Assembly: GCF_945859685.1 (NCBI RefSeq)
Contig: NC_079148.1
Location: 53,206,421 to 53,270,420 of the forward strand
Direction: 5' to 3'
Length of the DNA: 64,000 bases
Origin: Eupeodes corollae
Lineage: Eukaryota > Arthropoda > Insecta > Diptera > Syrphidae
Shown: piece after piece, positions 12,480 through 24,215 of the stretch
How the letters are laid out: the number at the start of each line of letters is the position of its first letter
How positions within the stretch are numbered: the first letter of the stretch is position 1
Position numbers and translations under genes: made by a program
Notes under the pieces: generated by a model
Databases searched by the model: none
Told to the model about the DNA's origin: nothing
Seen by the model: only the letters and a program-made list of their open reading frames with translations

Positions 12480-13400
12480 AACGGTTTTTTTTATAAATCA
12501 AAAAAACTGAAAAAAAAAATTTGTCACCTCCAAAATTTTACGACTGAAATATAATTTCATCCCTAAAACAATTTTGTGCAACGAAGAATAATGTTTTTGA
12601 CATCTGACAAAATTTTGAGAAAAATCTAATTTACAGTTTTCTTATAAAAAATAAAAATCTAAAAAAAACATTACTCAAAGTTGGTAAAAATTGAATATCG
12701 ATTCAAATATCTTTTCAAAAACTTGAAATTTAGGCTTCAAACTTATTTTATCTTATAAGAAATATTGTTATCAACATTTTGAAGAATGTTGAGAAAAATC
12801 GAATCGACAGTTTTTTTACAAAAAATAAAAACCCAAAAAAAAATTTATAAAAGTTGGTAAAAATTTATTTTCGACTCAAATATCTTTTCAAAACTTTGAG
12901 ATATTGGCTTTAATTTACATTTATCTTTCAAAACATCTTGTTGTCAATATTCAGTTAAAGTTTGAAAAAAATCGAATTGACAGTTTTTTTACAAAAAATA
13001 AAAACCTAAAAAAAAAATTTATAAAACTGGGTAAAAATTGATTTTCGACTCAAATATCTTTTAAAAAATTTTAAATATTGGCTTCAAAGTAATTTTATGT
13101 CATAATAAATATTTGTTTCAACATTTGGTAAAATTTTTAAAAAATCGAATTGACAGTTTTTTTTACAAAAAATAAAACTCTAAAAAAAAACAATACTAAA
13201 ACTTGGTAAAAATTTACTTTCGACTCAAATAGCTTTTCAAAACTTAAAAATATTGGCTTGAAACTTATTTTATTTCACAGAAAATATTGTTTTCCATATT
13301 TAGTAATTTTTATATAAAAATCCAACAGTCCGTTTTTTTCATAAAAAATAAAATCTACAAAAAATAGTACGCAAATTTGGTAAAAATTGATACGAGTACA
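12480..13400 (+). repeat. Internal tandem array, ~173-bp monomers
   Basis: Each unit carries, in order, TCGAATTGACAGTTTTTTT, ACAAAAAATAAAAACC, GGTAAAAATTGATTTTCGAC, TCAAATATCTTTTCAAAA, then GATATTGGCTT and an AATATTGTT word. The ACAG landmark falls at 12632, 12807, 12980, 13153 and 13325, spacings of 175, 173, 173 and 172 bp. The units have diverged from one another. The first unit is shorter. Confidence 0.85.
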
Positions 13401-14256
13401 TATAGACAAACTTTTAAGCAAGACAAATCGACAGACGGGATGGGAAGTTATCAGTGTGGGTCGCATCCCAGCCTCTTTTTTTGTTTTGCTTTATGAACTG
13501 CGTTCATAACATCCCCCATACATTTTCAATGGGGTTAAGGGCAGGGGATTCAGCGGGCCACTCCATAACGAATAACTTCTTTTGCGCAAACCATGATTTT
13601 GGATTTTTTGACTTATGCTTTAGGTCATAGTCTTGTTGGTATACCCGAACCAACGGCATTTCCTCTTCAGCATAGGGTAACATAAACTCCTCGAGAATTT
13701 TCACATAGTAGGTTGCATCCCATATATCCCCCCCCCCCCGATAGGATAAATAGGCCCGATCCCGTAATATGAAAAGTAAGCCCATATCATAATTTTTCAT
13801 CCACCATGCTTCACTGTTTTTATAGTGTGCCGTGGATCGATTGCTGCATTTCAATGTTCTGTGACATATTCCCGACGACCCTTGGACTCAAAAAAGACGT
13901 CTTTGCTTTTATCGCTCCACAAAACATTCCTCCATTTGTCTAATCTCGTTGCTCTTTAACAAACTCCATTCACTTGTCCACATGCCGTTTCGTCAAGAAT
14001 GGTACCTTGCGTGGACTTTGGGCTTGTAACTTCGCTTATAAAAGACGTCTTCGGATTTTGACAGCGTTAACAGACAGTTGAAGTCCATTTCCTATTTTCC
14101 TAGAGCCTATAGAAGGGTACTGTTTTGCTAACTGAAAAATTGTTTGTCAGTTCTTTCAGTAGTCATCCTTTTTGGGCCTAGTGATTTGGGTTTATTTTGC
14201 ATTTTAAGGCGTTACTGACCATTTTTGGTGAGCAGCCTTGCATGTCTTGAATATTT

Positions 14257-17200
14257 TGGTAGATTTTTTACTCCAAACCGTGCCATTGTTTATTTTTGAG
14301 CTAATATTTATTCATTTTTTAGAACTTTAAATATTAAAATATTTACTTACCGAAAAATAAAAAAAAATTATTTTTAACACTTTTTAATTATAAAATCAAA
14401 ATTACTGCTATTTTTATGAACATTCTATATCCAGAGAGTTTGAAATAGTGTGTGTTCATCAGGAAAAGTAGAGTATAACTTCAAGCTAAAAGTCTCTAAT
14501 ATAAAAATGAAAGACCATTAGATGCAAGTAACATTATAATTTTTTTTGTAAGAATATCCGTTATTTAAATAATTGGCAATCTAATAAAATGTGACCAGCA
14601 CTGCTGTTTTTATGAAAACAACTGTATGTATATCAAACATACAAATTCGCATGAATGAATATTACGATTCTGAACTACATATAACCGATAAGCATAAGTT
14701 TTGCATTCTATTTTAAAAAAACATAATACTTATTGCACTAGAATGAAAGCTAAAAACAAAAGCTATCTAGGTACTTACAAGCTGTTAATTCTGATGTAAC
14801 TTTCTATGTGAACTTAAAACAAAAATATGTAATTAAGAACTTTAACAAAAATCATTACAACCCATATCTTTATCCCTATACATACACATATCCCTCCTAA
14901 AAATAGAAACAATTTCCTTTTAATTAACACAAAAACCAACAAACAAAAATTTTGCGAACACCCTGACATTAATTGAAATAAAACGACGACGAACTCCCTT
15001 AAAAATTCCCCTAAAGTTTATATCTGTAAAAGGATTGAAGTTACCTTATTTTACCTATACCTATAACTTTTAAACTAAATTTATCTTTGTTCTAATCTCA
15101 GTCATAAACCACATACAATACGCATTTGGTGCAAATATTTTGCATTAAAATGCAATACCCTTTCAGTATGTATGTATATGTTTTGTGTATAGCAATGTAT
15201 GGAGGTGCCTAGATATCTTCATTTTTTTTTTATTTTTATTTTAACATGGTAACAAAAAGTTGGAAGCAGAAAACCGCAGAAGCTCCACCATTAGTATGTG
15301 ATGCCAGACTGCCAGACTTAAAAACCCCACTCTTTCAAGTGCGGGTAATCCAATTTTCTGTTCATTCGAATTCATTGCTATTTCAGATATACCTACCTTT
15401 CTAAACCACTGGCCTGAATAAGTAAACTTGTGTCCTTCTTCTATCACCAGGTAGGTACGGTACATATATGAATATGTATCATAGGTATAAACCAAGTATT
15501 GCTTCGTTTAGAGACCACTGCAAAGGCCATACCGCATTGTATCTATGTATAGGGATGTTATGTATGTTTGTTCTATTAATAGACGTGTAGGTAAATGGAG
15601 TCCTTTCGTGTAATGCACATTAAAGTTACCAATTCCTATTTATGTTTTGAGGGAGTACAGCAGTGTAACTTCGCTGTATATAGAGTATATTGCATATCTA
15701 GTTATGGCAACTTTTAATCTCCTCCATAGTCCCGAAGGTGTTGTCTCAACAAAATGGTCTCGCGTACAGGTGAATAAAGCTTTGAATAGGTATATGACTG
15801 ACTAACTATCCAATCAAGTAGGTTTAGTAAAGTCTTCGTATAGATAGGTATAATATTCAGGAAGAGTTCTTTTGGTTTTCGGTCGATGATGTGCTGTTTT
15901 TGATTTCCTTCAACACACTATACCTATACAAACCATACATACTTAATCTCTTGGGAAATTTAATGAACTGGTCCGCTCCATGTCCTGCTCTGCTATACGT
16001 TAAAATATTGCAACCAAGGCTCCGGAAGTAGCATCACAGAATACAGATCACAAATTAAGAGCATTATTCCCCGAATACAACATTCACCAATCGATAATAT
16101 CTCCGATTGGGATGTATAAACTGTATACAGTTTTAATACATAACATACATATAACTTCCCTTATAGACATTGGGAATAAAAAATAACCAGAACTCTTGCT
16201 GATTCGTGATTTTCTTGGAAAAGCCCAGTCGCATAAGAAATATCAAGAGAATCTTCATTGTCATTGTGTTTTCATCAGAGTACCATTCCATCCGTGTTGC
16301 AATCTGATTTTTATTTGTTTTATGTGATTTTTATTTTGATATATTGGTATGAGTGTTAAAGTGTTGCAATGTCAGACAAATAACATACAAAAAGTTATAC
16401 ATATTGCAAAGAGATATATAGAGAAAATAATTTCAATATATTTATTCCCATTTGTACAATGTACATGGAAAAATATTTTTGAAGACATTCAACAAAGTTA
16501 TTTGTGTTCAGATTAAAACCACATTATTTGGAACGTGCACTTTTAAATATTAAATTAGTTTCTTAAGAATATTCGGATAAACCATTGAGATAATTGTATC
16601 CGACACTATCCGGAAAATTGAGATGTTCCATCCTATATGCAAATCTGTTGTAGATGTCCCAAGGAAGCAGTAAACTTATTAAATTATCTCACAATTTCGA
16701 TATTGGGATTTTCAAGATTGATCGTTCAGATCCGATACAGATTTTTCTTAAAGTACTTTCTAACCATTATATTTGAAAATTCAAAGGCGTCAGTTTTCAT
16801 TCACTTAAACTAACATCCAACTTCAACTTAAGTTGTGTACATTTTGGATTATCAGACTCGATTGAAGTAGAAACAAATGTTATCCTTTCTGATTTTAACA
16901 AAAAAAAAACGTTTTGTATAAATTAAAGTTTGACGTGAATATTGTAGGAGGAATACTTATTCAAATTCAAAAAACCAAGCAAAAATTTTGGAGAGCATTA
17001 AATTTTAATTGTTGTTTTAGAAATATCCGGATAAACTATATGAAAAAGTTATGATCCGACATTAACCAGATGGTTGGGATGTTCGATCTTAGATTAAAAT
17101 CTATTGAAAATAGCTAAAGCATCCTGCAGTAAAAATAACAAAATGTTTCAATATCAGGATAACTGAATATTTCGGATCTTAATTTCCTCATTTATATATG

Positions 17201-17563
17201 AAATCTGTTTACCTTCTGTACAGTTTCTCGATTTGGAATCTACTTTCAACACTGTAGTTAGTCTTAAAGTAGCTATTGTACCATTATTTCTTAAATTTAA
17301 AGGAATCTAAGGCTATATGTACTTTTAAACTTCCGAAAAACACGTGAAAAGAAAATTCTAAATTTGTCCACTAATCATGTTATTAATATTAAAAATATAA
17401 TGTTCATTTTTGACATTATTAAATCAGGCTTAACTTCAGCTCCGTTAAATATTAATATTTAAATATTTCGGATTATCAAACTTTTTCAACTTAAGTTGTA
17501 TTTTCTTATTCAAATTCAGACAAAAAAATATAAAAAAGTTTAAAAAATCTTTTCAAAAACTCC
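14257..17563. repeat. Copy B of the ~3.3-kb direct duplication
   Basis: Same order and orientation as 1-3331. It includes the Tc1-like right end and about 2.9 kb of following DNA. An 84-codon minus-strand frame at 15241-15495 is shared with copy A (1002-1256), but the two differ by amino-acid-changing substitutions, and its start and context are not gene-like, so it is not called a gene. Unlike copy A, this one continues without a gap into 17564 onwards. Confidence 0.9.
14599..14624 (-). repeat. Right terminal inverted repeat of Tc1-like element
   Basis: Inverse of the left end at 11636-11661 and followed by TA. The same end occurs in the duplicated copy at 363-388. Confidence 0.85.
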
Positions 17564-18549
17564 AAAATGGTAACACTTAAAATAACAATGAAAGAAAATA
17601 ATAAAAAAAAAATAAAAAAAGAATTCCACAATGCACACAAACAAAAGTACATTTTATACACAATCATAATCCCCGTGGATCAATTTCGATTAAGACCTGT
17701 TTCTGATTCGATATCACGTTCGGATTAGTGATTCTCTTGTGATGCACTCTCTTTTATAAATTCTTAGAAACCCTTGATAAACGGGGACAATCACATCATC
17801 ACCATGCATCGATTATTATATGAGACTCTTTGAATCTTTTGAATGTACGGAGTTTGCAACAAAGTGGAAAGCGCACAAAAAGTACATACAAACATATAAG
17901 AATAGTAGAAGTGGTGAAGTGGTTCTTCTTGAGCTCGAAAAATATTATTATCGATGGAAATTAAGTTGAAGAGATGCGGTGTACCAATATTATTCAATAA
18001 AGGGGCATTTGGCCCAAATGCAAAGTAGGTGCAGTTCTTTCTTCAACAAAAAAATAAACTGAATTAAATAGAGAGTACCTAGGTTTATAGCTTTATCTTC
18101 TATAGATGGAAAACGATATTGAATATTAAGGTACTTGTACCTACACTTTATATCAAAGAATCGATTGTATTTCGATTAAATTGGAAAAGTTTTTTGAGAA
18201 GTTAGCTATTTTTTGTATTTCTCTCAAGACTTTTATTTTTTTTGTGACTGGAGAGGGGGTAAGTTTAAAGTAGTTGGGTGCGGTAGGTATGAAATGTCTC
18301 AAGTGTTTCTTTTCTTTTTATTTTTCGCTTTTGTACTCAAAAAATTAGCACACCATTATTACTGAACGTTTTTTTAGTACGATAAGAATTAAAAGAACTA
18401 CTTAACCGTATTTTTAAAGACTCTTGCACCAAATAACAATCTCAAAAAGATTCTTGCAAAAATCACAGCTTCCAAAATTTCACAAGTTGTGAAAAACAAG
18501 TAAGAACAAATTTGTTTATATCAGTTTAAAAACGTTAAATTTTTAAAAA
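17564..18549. other. Non-coding DNA
   Basis: AT-rich, with poly-A stretches near 17597-17620. No recognisable gene or element was found before the LINE that begins near 18550. Confidence 0.55.
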
Positions 18550-20441
18550 ATTTAAACTATCGAGGTCCACAAAAGGTTCAAAGTATCAAAAACCGATCTA
18601 CGCTGTTAAAGCTAAGATCTTTACTCGGGCATTTGTAAAAAATGTGCGCAACACTACGTCATCGTCAGTTCCTACGCTCGTTTACAATGACACTCCCTAC
18701 GTAAGCGCGATTGATAAAGCAAATTTGCTTGCAGCACAGTTTGCTGTTAGTTCGATGCTGCCAATGAGTGACATGACTCCGCCTGTACTTGAAAGCGCAA
18801 ACGATTCTATGGGACGGATCTTCTTTCGCACTCGTTCAGTTACTAGAGTGCTTAAAAATCTTAAAATTCACAAACTCGTGGCCCGGATAGTATAACCGTT
18901 ATTGTTCTGAAGAGGTGTTTTTCAACGCTGGCAAAACCACTGCGTAAGCTTCTCCGTTTGTCCTATGCTACAGGACTTTTTCCGAGTGAATGGAAAACTG
19001 CATTTGTCCAGCCTGTCCCTTAAAAAGGCGAATCCTCCTCACCATCTAACTATCGTCCAATTGCACTTACGTCCTTTCTTTCCAAGGTCATAGAAACACT
19101 GATAAATTTTCAGCTTAAGAAATATCTTGAAGAACGGAAGCTTCTTAATGACCGGCAGTATGGCTTTCGTTGCAAAAGATCCACTCAAGATCTCATGGTT
19201 TATCTCACCAAACGGTGGAACAAATCTTTACATCGTTTTGGTGAAAGTAAGATTATTGCACTTGATATTTCAAAGGCATTTGATAGAGTTTGGCACGAAG
19301 CTCCCTTATCGAAAATGCGTGCATTTGGTATAGAAGAATCCCTTCTTCGTTGGGTTAGAAATTACCTTTCGGACCGTTTAATTCAAGTAGTCTTAAATGG
19401 GTTCAAATCTGATACCCACGAAATAAACGCTGGTGTGCCCCAAGGCTCCGTTTTGTCTCCGACACTTTTCCTTATTTTTATAAATGATCTTTTGTCTGAA
19501 ACTTCTAACCCACTTAATTGTTTCGCTGGTGACAGTACCCTCAGCTTTTCATATTCGTTTCTAGATTCTCATCCTTGTTCTTCGGATGTGGACTACCAAC
19601 GGCAGCGTATGATGAGCTCATTAAATTCTGATCTTGACAGCATTGTCCAATGGGGAATCAAAAACCTGTAGAATTTAATGCTTCGAAAACTCAATGCTGT
19701 CTACTGTCACAAAAACGTAACCTTTCCCCTATGCCACTATGCCACTATGCAACTATCCATTAATGTTACTTGCATCGAGGAGACCGAACAGCTTTCAGTC
19801 TTAGGTATGTGCATTACAAACCACTTGTTGTGGAGTGATCACATATTTGACATCACCAAAAATGCTGCTTAGTGTTTAGGTTTTCTTCGAACGTGCAAGA
19901 AGTTTTTTACTCCTACTGATCTGGCTATAATCTATAAAGCCTTTATTCGTCCGAAACTCTAGTACAATTCCCATATCTGGGCAGGTGCTCCCATAACCTA
20001 CTTGAGTCTCCTAGACAGAATTCAAAAGAGAGCTCTAAAGATGATAGGTGACGGTTGTCTAACTGAAACATTTGTATCTCTCGACCACCGTCGTAAGGTT
20101 TCATGCCTGTCATTATTTTATCGCTACTTTCATAAACAATAATCTAATGAAATAGCCAGTTGCATTCCTCCCCTCAAACAATACAACCGAAATACCCGTT
20201 CCTCTAGGAATGCGCATCAGTTTACCCTTGAGCCCAATTTCGGACGTACTGTAAAGTACAGAGATTCTTTCTTCAGTCGCACCACACGAATGTACAATGT
20301 GCAGACATTCAAAACCAATGTTCATCGGTATCGGTATCTCCTTTCTTATCCTATCCTCCCTTCTTAATTGCTCGCACTGTGATTAATCATGATGAGGGTA
20401 TTCACATCCCCTTGAGTGCGCTTATTATATATAAAAAAAAA
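18550..20441 (+). mobile_element. CR1/jockey-group LINE, 5'-truncated
   Basis: A non-LTR retrotransposon remnant beginning within the linker before the reverse transcriptase. It ends after the C-terminal region and a short 3' untranslated stretch that finishes in TTATATATAAAAAAAAAC. The 3' 430 bp are found again, inverted, at 22683-23112. No endonuclease domain or ORF1 remains, and no target duplication was recognised. Placement in the CR1/jockey group rests on the C-terminal RDSFFSRTTRMYN-type block, which is an inference. Confidence 0.8.
18600..20367 (+). pseudogene. LINE reverse transcriptase, decayed
   Basis: Would copy the element RNA at its target site. Blocks visible in order across several frames: NYRPIALTSFLSKVIE (about 19050), RQYGFRCKRSTQD, ALDISKAFDRVWHEAPL (the ALD carries the first catalytic Asp), AGVPQGSVLSPTLF, then the active-site region reading NCFAGDST where FADD is expected, so one catalytic Asp is replaced by Gly. 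Next come a fingers/thumb region with FIRPKL and the C-terminal FFSRTTRMYN segment ending at the stop at 20365-20367. There are frameshifts near 18880, an in-frame stop at about 19020, and stops near 19669, 19870 and 19960. The gene is dead. Confidence 0.88.
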
Positions 20442-22442
20442 CTTTACTCGGTCATTTTAAATTTAAATTTAAAAAAATTTAGTTTTTTTCAAGCAATTCA
20501 AAGACGTTTAAATTTTTGAAAACAAACTTTTTTTTATTTTATTTTATTTTATTTTAAAACTTAATGTCAGAATTATTTAATTCAGTTAAATGATTTTATT
20601 AATAGCTTTACTTTGAAACTGGGACTTTAAATTTTAAAATAATTATTCCTGTCAAATTATAAAAGATTTCAATCATTTTAAAATTCGCACATTCTAATCG
20701 TTCGTTTGTATTATTTGTATTCGTTTTCATTATTCACGGGCATTGTAAATTAATTCGAATGAATTGCAATCTCTGAAGGAAACTTTATACGTTCAAAATT
20801 CTCATTTAAAAATCAAATGTCAAATAGTAATTTTGGAACTATGAGTCCTTAAATGTAAAGTATTGAAACCTGAATTTTTGTATTCCTATACAACTTTACT
20901 AAAAAAAGGTGCGTCAATTTTTGGATAATAAGTTTTCATAAAGTTCTAAGCTTTTCATCACAATGGTTTATTTTCAATCTAAGGCTTTCGCTTATGATAT
21001 GTGTATGTATCTTTGCGGTTTGCATAACAACGAATTCCATTCCTACGTAAACAAAAAAGCTTTTCTTAAAAAGTAAAAATCCCATAAGGAATTTTTATGA
21101 GCATAATTTCTCTATATTAATTGATCACACCATTTTGAAGCTTATCTGTTATTCATTTTAAGTGTATATGAAAATGGTATAAAAATGAAGCCATTAAAAT
21201 ATTTGTTTTTTGGAGCAAAACCTATAAAATTCAGCAAAAGCCCTTGATTCAATATTTTTGATCTTTTCAAATTCATTGGCCTGTGAGAGTGAAATCAAAA
21301 CATACCTGACAAAACCACCCGTGGTGAATCATTTGTCTGTTTATATTAAATGCACAATCTTGTGCGTTTTCATGAGTGTATGTATTTTTTGGTTTTGAAA
21401 AACTCAACAACTTTTAAGATGGTATGCCTTAATATCGGGTATCGCATAGCATTTTAAAGCTAATGAATAATTAATTTTTGGTCTGTCGATAATCAGAGCA
21501 GAGCAAAGCAGGGCGCCAAGACAGACAGTCATCCATTAGTTCAGGTATTAAGAGTATATACATATACATATGCAACACCACTTTGCCTCTATACCCAATA
21601 TAGTCTTCACTTATATACATATACAACTTAAAACATTCAATATTAAGGAATGCACTCTAAATTGATAACATGACGAATCTTTGCTGTACACTTCGATGAC
21701 TAACGACTGAAAATATTTGATTTAGGTACCTTACTATATATGGAATCAAAATGATTCACTTAAATTTGAATTAATTTAAAAATCAATGAGATTCATTGGA
21801 ATTAATTCTTATAAAATACAATACATATTTATGTACAATCGTATCTGCCATAATATTATACTGGCAGCTTAATTCATTGATTGCATTTGATTTATAATTT
21901 AATTTAGTTTTAATCTTCTGTAGTAACTATACAATTTCCAATCGCTGTGTTATACTGGTTTATTAAATGTACATTTAATTATTAAAACTATAAAAGTTAT
22001 CAACCTTTTTGTACAATGAATACGATCAGAAAAATGTAAAATTTTCGGAACAAAGAAACGGGTTTCATTAATTTTGAGAAAAGTTTTGGCATTTGACATA
22101 TTTGTTTGTACAAGACAGCTATAGCTTGATTAAAAATGCGATTTAAATCCAAAAACGGTTTCATCAATTTTTGAAAATTGAAAGTCTATGATGATACGGA
22201 CAAGAAAATGAAAGTTTTTAGGAAACAGAGTCTATAGTTTGTTTTAAGAGAAAGATGTGGAAAAATTTAATTCAGGTGTAAATAGTTTACAAAAGCGTAA
22301 TGTTGGATTTTTAAAAACATTTAAAACATTTAATTTTTAAAAATTTAGGAAATAGAGGCGTGTTAGTAGGTGGTAAATGTCTTTAATTAAGAGCAGTTTT
22401 ATACCAATTAAAAAAAAATGCGCAGATTAAGAGGTTACTTAA
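20442..22442. other. Non-coding intron-like DNA
   Basis: AT-rich. A (TTTTA)n run lies at 20528-20556. No gene, RNA or transposon family was recognised between the two LINE remnants. Confidence 0.55.
20528..20556. repeat. (TTTTA)n microsatellite
   Basis: About five TTTTA units after a T run. Confidence 0.8.
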
Positions 22443-22469
22443 TTACTTACTTAAGGGGCGCTACAGTCC

Positions 22470-24215
22470 TGTGTGAACTACGGCCTCACCTAACAAACTT
22501 CTCCATCTAGCTCGGTCCCTAGCTAGATGTCTCCAGTTTCGAGCTCCAAGTTGAGTGAGGTCCCTTCCACTTGTGCGCGCCACCTGATCCGCGGTCTTCC
22601 TCTACTACACTGTCCTGTGGGTGTGGATTCGAAGACTTTCCGGGCTGGAGCATTCCATGCGCTCTACGTGACCCAGCCATCTTTTTTTTTTATATTGTAC
22701 TCGCACTCAAGGGCATATGAATACTCTTATAATGATTATACACAGTGCGAGTAATTAGGAAGGGAGGATAGGATTTAAAAGGAGATACCGATGCACATTG
22801 GTTTTGAATGCATGCACATTGTAATGAGTTGGTAATATTGAGTCTGGTAAAGCATTCCACATTCGTGAAGTGCGACTAAAAAAAAGAATCTCTGAGCTTA
22901 ACAGTACGACCAAAATTGGGCTCAAGGGTAAACTGATGGGCATTCCTATAAGAACGAGTATTACGGTTGAATTGTTTGATGGAGGAATCCAATTGGCTAT
23001 TTCATTAGAGCATTCCTTATGGAAGTAGCGATAAAATAATGAGAGACATGAAACCTTACGACGGTGCTATCACTTTTAGAGCTCTCTTTTGAATTCTGTC
23101 CAAGAGAGAGTCGTTGGACTTTTACCCTTCTGGCTAAGTCTACGTCGCTATACAGCCCGTACAGCTCGTCGTTCCATCTTCTCCTCCACTCCCCTTCCAT
23201 GCATACGGGACCGTAGATCACACGAAGAACTTTTCTTTCGAAGCGACCCAAGGTGCTTTCATCCGCTTTTGTCATAGTCCATGCTTCTGCACCGTATAGC
23301 AGGACGGGGATAATAAGAGTCTTATATAGCAACACTTTGGTCCTTCGAGAGAGGACTTTACCACTCAATTGCTTTCTCAGTCCAAAGAAACAGCGGTTAG
23401 CAAGAGTTATTCTGCGTTTGATCTCAGCGCTGGTGTTGTTTTCTGCGTTTACAGCGGAGCCTAGGTAGACGAAGTCCTTGACTACCTCAAAGTTACGTCT
23501 GTTGATAGTGACGTTTTGACCAAGACGTCGGTGTTGTATGTCCGTTCTTGACGACAGCATGTACTTTGTTTTGCCCACATTAACCGTTAAACCCATTTTT
23601 GCCGCCTCTGCCTCAATACTCACAAAAGCCCCATTGACATCACGCTGAGTTCTTCCGATTATGTCAATGTTATCAGCAGCCAGTAATTGGACAGACTTTT
23701 GAAAGATAGTGCCTCTAGTGTTGACGTGTGAGCTTTGATTTATTCTTTTAAGCACGATGTTAAAAAAATCACATGACAGCGCATCACCTTGTCTAAAACC
23801 TTTTTTGACATCGAAAGGTTCTGTAAAGTCGTTTCCAACCTTTATGGAGCAGCGTAAATTCTCCATGCACATCCTGCACAAATGGACGAGTTTGGCGGGG
23901 ATACCAAAACTAGACAGCTCGTCCCTGTAGATGCTGTCATATGCGGCCTTGAAATCGATGAAAAGATGTTGTGTGTCGCTTTGGTGTTCTTGGGTTTTTT
24001 TCCAGGATCTGCCGTAATGTGAATTTTTGATCAACTGTGGACTTTCCTGGTCTAAAACCACACTGATAAGGAGCTGTCAGGTTGTTGGCGATGGGTTTTA
24101 GATGTTCACATATTACGGCAGAGAAGATTTTATAGGCAATGTTAAGTAAACTGATTCCTGTTTATTTGGTGCAGTTTAGAGGGTCTCCTTTTTTCAGGAT
24201 CGGGCAAGAAGTTAA
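22470..24215 (-). pseudogene. RTE-like reverse transcriptase, interrupted
   Basis: From 24215 downwards the frames give ILKKGDPLNC, ISLLNIAYKIFSAVI, YQCGFRPGKSTVDQ, LFIDFKAAYDSIYRDEL, KKGFRQGDALSC, then LLAADNIDIIGRT where FADDIDIIGRT is expected. The active-site DD pair is therefore altered to DN and a residue is missing. The thumb region (VYLGSAVNAENNTS, RRTKVLLYKTLIIPVLLYGAEAW) and FERKVLRVIYGPV follow. The frame then runs into foreign sequence at about 23112 and resumes at 22682 with WLGHVERME and TQLGARNWRHLARDRARWRSLL, the usual C-terminal block. There is a frameshift at about 24055 and stops in the last part. Confidence 0.88.
22683..23112 (-). mobile_element. CR1/jockey-group LINE 3' fragment nested in the RTE-like LINE
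   Basis: The minus strand of this stretch matches 20018-20441 of the LINE at 18550-20441, including the FFSRTSRMWN block (frame 22755-22943), the end PILPS and a 3' tail in poly-A. It is a 5'-truncated insertion with the same polarity as its host element. Host codons VKVQRL end at about 23113 and WLGHVE resumes at 22681. No clear target duplication is seen, which is common for CR1-type insertions. Confidence 0.85.

Larger units (their letters stand above)
12046..13480 (+). mobile_element. HINE/Helentron-like non-autonomous element, copy 1
   Basis: Starts TTAACTTCCCAT and ends GCATCCCAGCCTCTTTTT. The 5' word AACTTCCCAT (12048-12057) has its inverse ATGGGAAGTT at 13440-13449, some 30 bp inside the 3' end, and a short hairpin TGGGTCGCATCCCA follows at 13457-13470. 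No target duplication is visible. Subterminal inverted repeats, a 3' hairpin, an internal tandem array and no TSD are the features described for Helentron-associated elements such as Drosophila DINE-1, so that class is inferred. It carries no gene. It sits inside the Tc1-like transposase and is therefore younger than that element. Confidence 0.72.
11909..14286 (-). pseudogene. Tc1-like transposase, interrupted and decayed
   Basis: The protein would move the element by cut and paste. The start is MARFGVKN at 14286. Then follow pieces resembling the Tc1 helix-turn-helix region, a LWSDKSK block (first catalytic Asp region), TVKHGG, YYGIGPI, and WPAESPALNPIENVWG (Tc1 signature ending in the DDE-domain PIEN block) near 13510-13560. 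The last part, EAMPDSWNAIPV followed by a DSMP block and NNGYATKY, lies on the other side of the HINE insertion and ends at the stop at 11909-11911. Leaving out the insertion, the reading region is about 943 nt, near 314 codons, close to the usual Tc1 length of about 340. Frameshifts and in-frame stops between 13855 and 14250 and the insertion itself make it non-functional. Confidence 0.85.
11636..14624 (-). mobile_element. Tc1-like DNA transposon, full length, carrying a HINE insertion
   Basis: Both ends are visible. The left end begins CAGTTGTGTTCATAAAAA at 11636, and the right end is its inverse, finishing TTTTCATAAAA-type sequence at 14624 when read on the minus strand. Each end is flanked by TA (11634-11635 and 14625-14626), the target site of Tc1/mariner elements. 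An inner direct copy of the terminal motif lies near 14403-14425, about 195 bp in from the right end, as in IR/DR-type Tc1 elements. Without the 1435-bp HINE insertion the element would be about 1.55 kb, a normal length for the family. Its right half and flank are duplicated at the start of the window. Confidence 0.88.
22443..24215 (-). mobile_element. RTE-like LINE, 5'-truncated, split by a nested LINE fragment
   Basis: The minus strand carries the second half of a reverse transcriptase (22997-24215) and, after a foreign 430-bp insertion, its C-terminal end (22470-22682) and 3' tail. The tail reads GCGCCCCTTAAGTAAGTAATTAAG, a short untranslated end with AAGT tandem units, a usual feature of RTE-type elements. 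The same 3' end occurs alone at 50394-50473. Assignment to RTE is from the LFIDFKAAYDSI and DIDIIGRT-type blocks, which I associate with that clade; the sequence shows only that it is a non-LTR element. Confidence 0.8.

Noticed and set aside
12480..13400. CRISPR-like array
   Set aside because: The 173-bp units are contiguous, diverged tandem repeats without unique spacers, in eukaryotic DNA.
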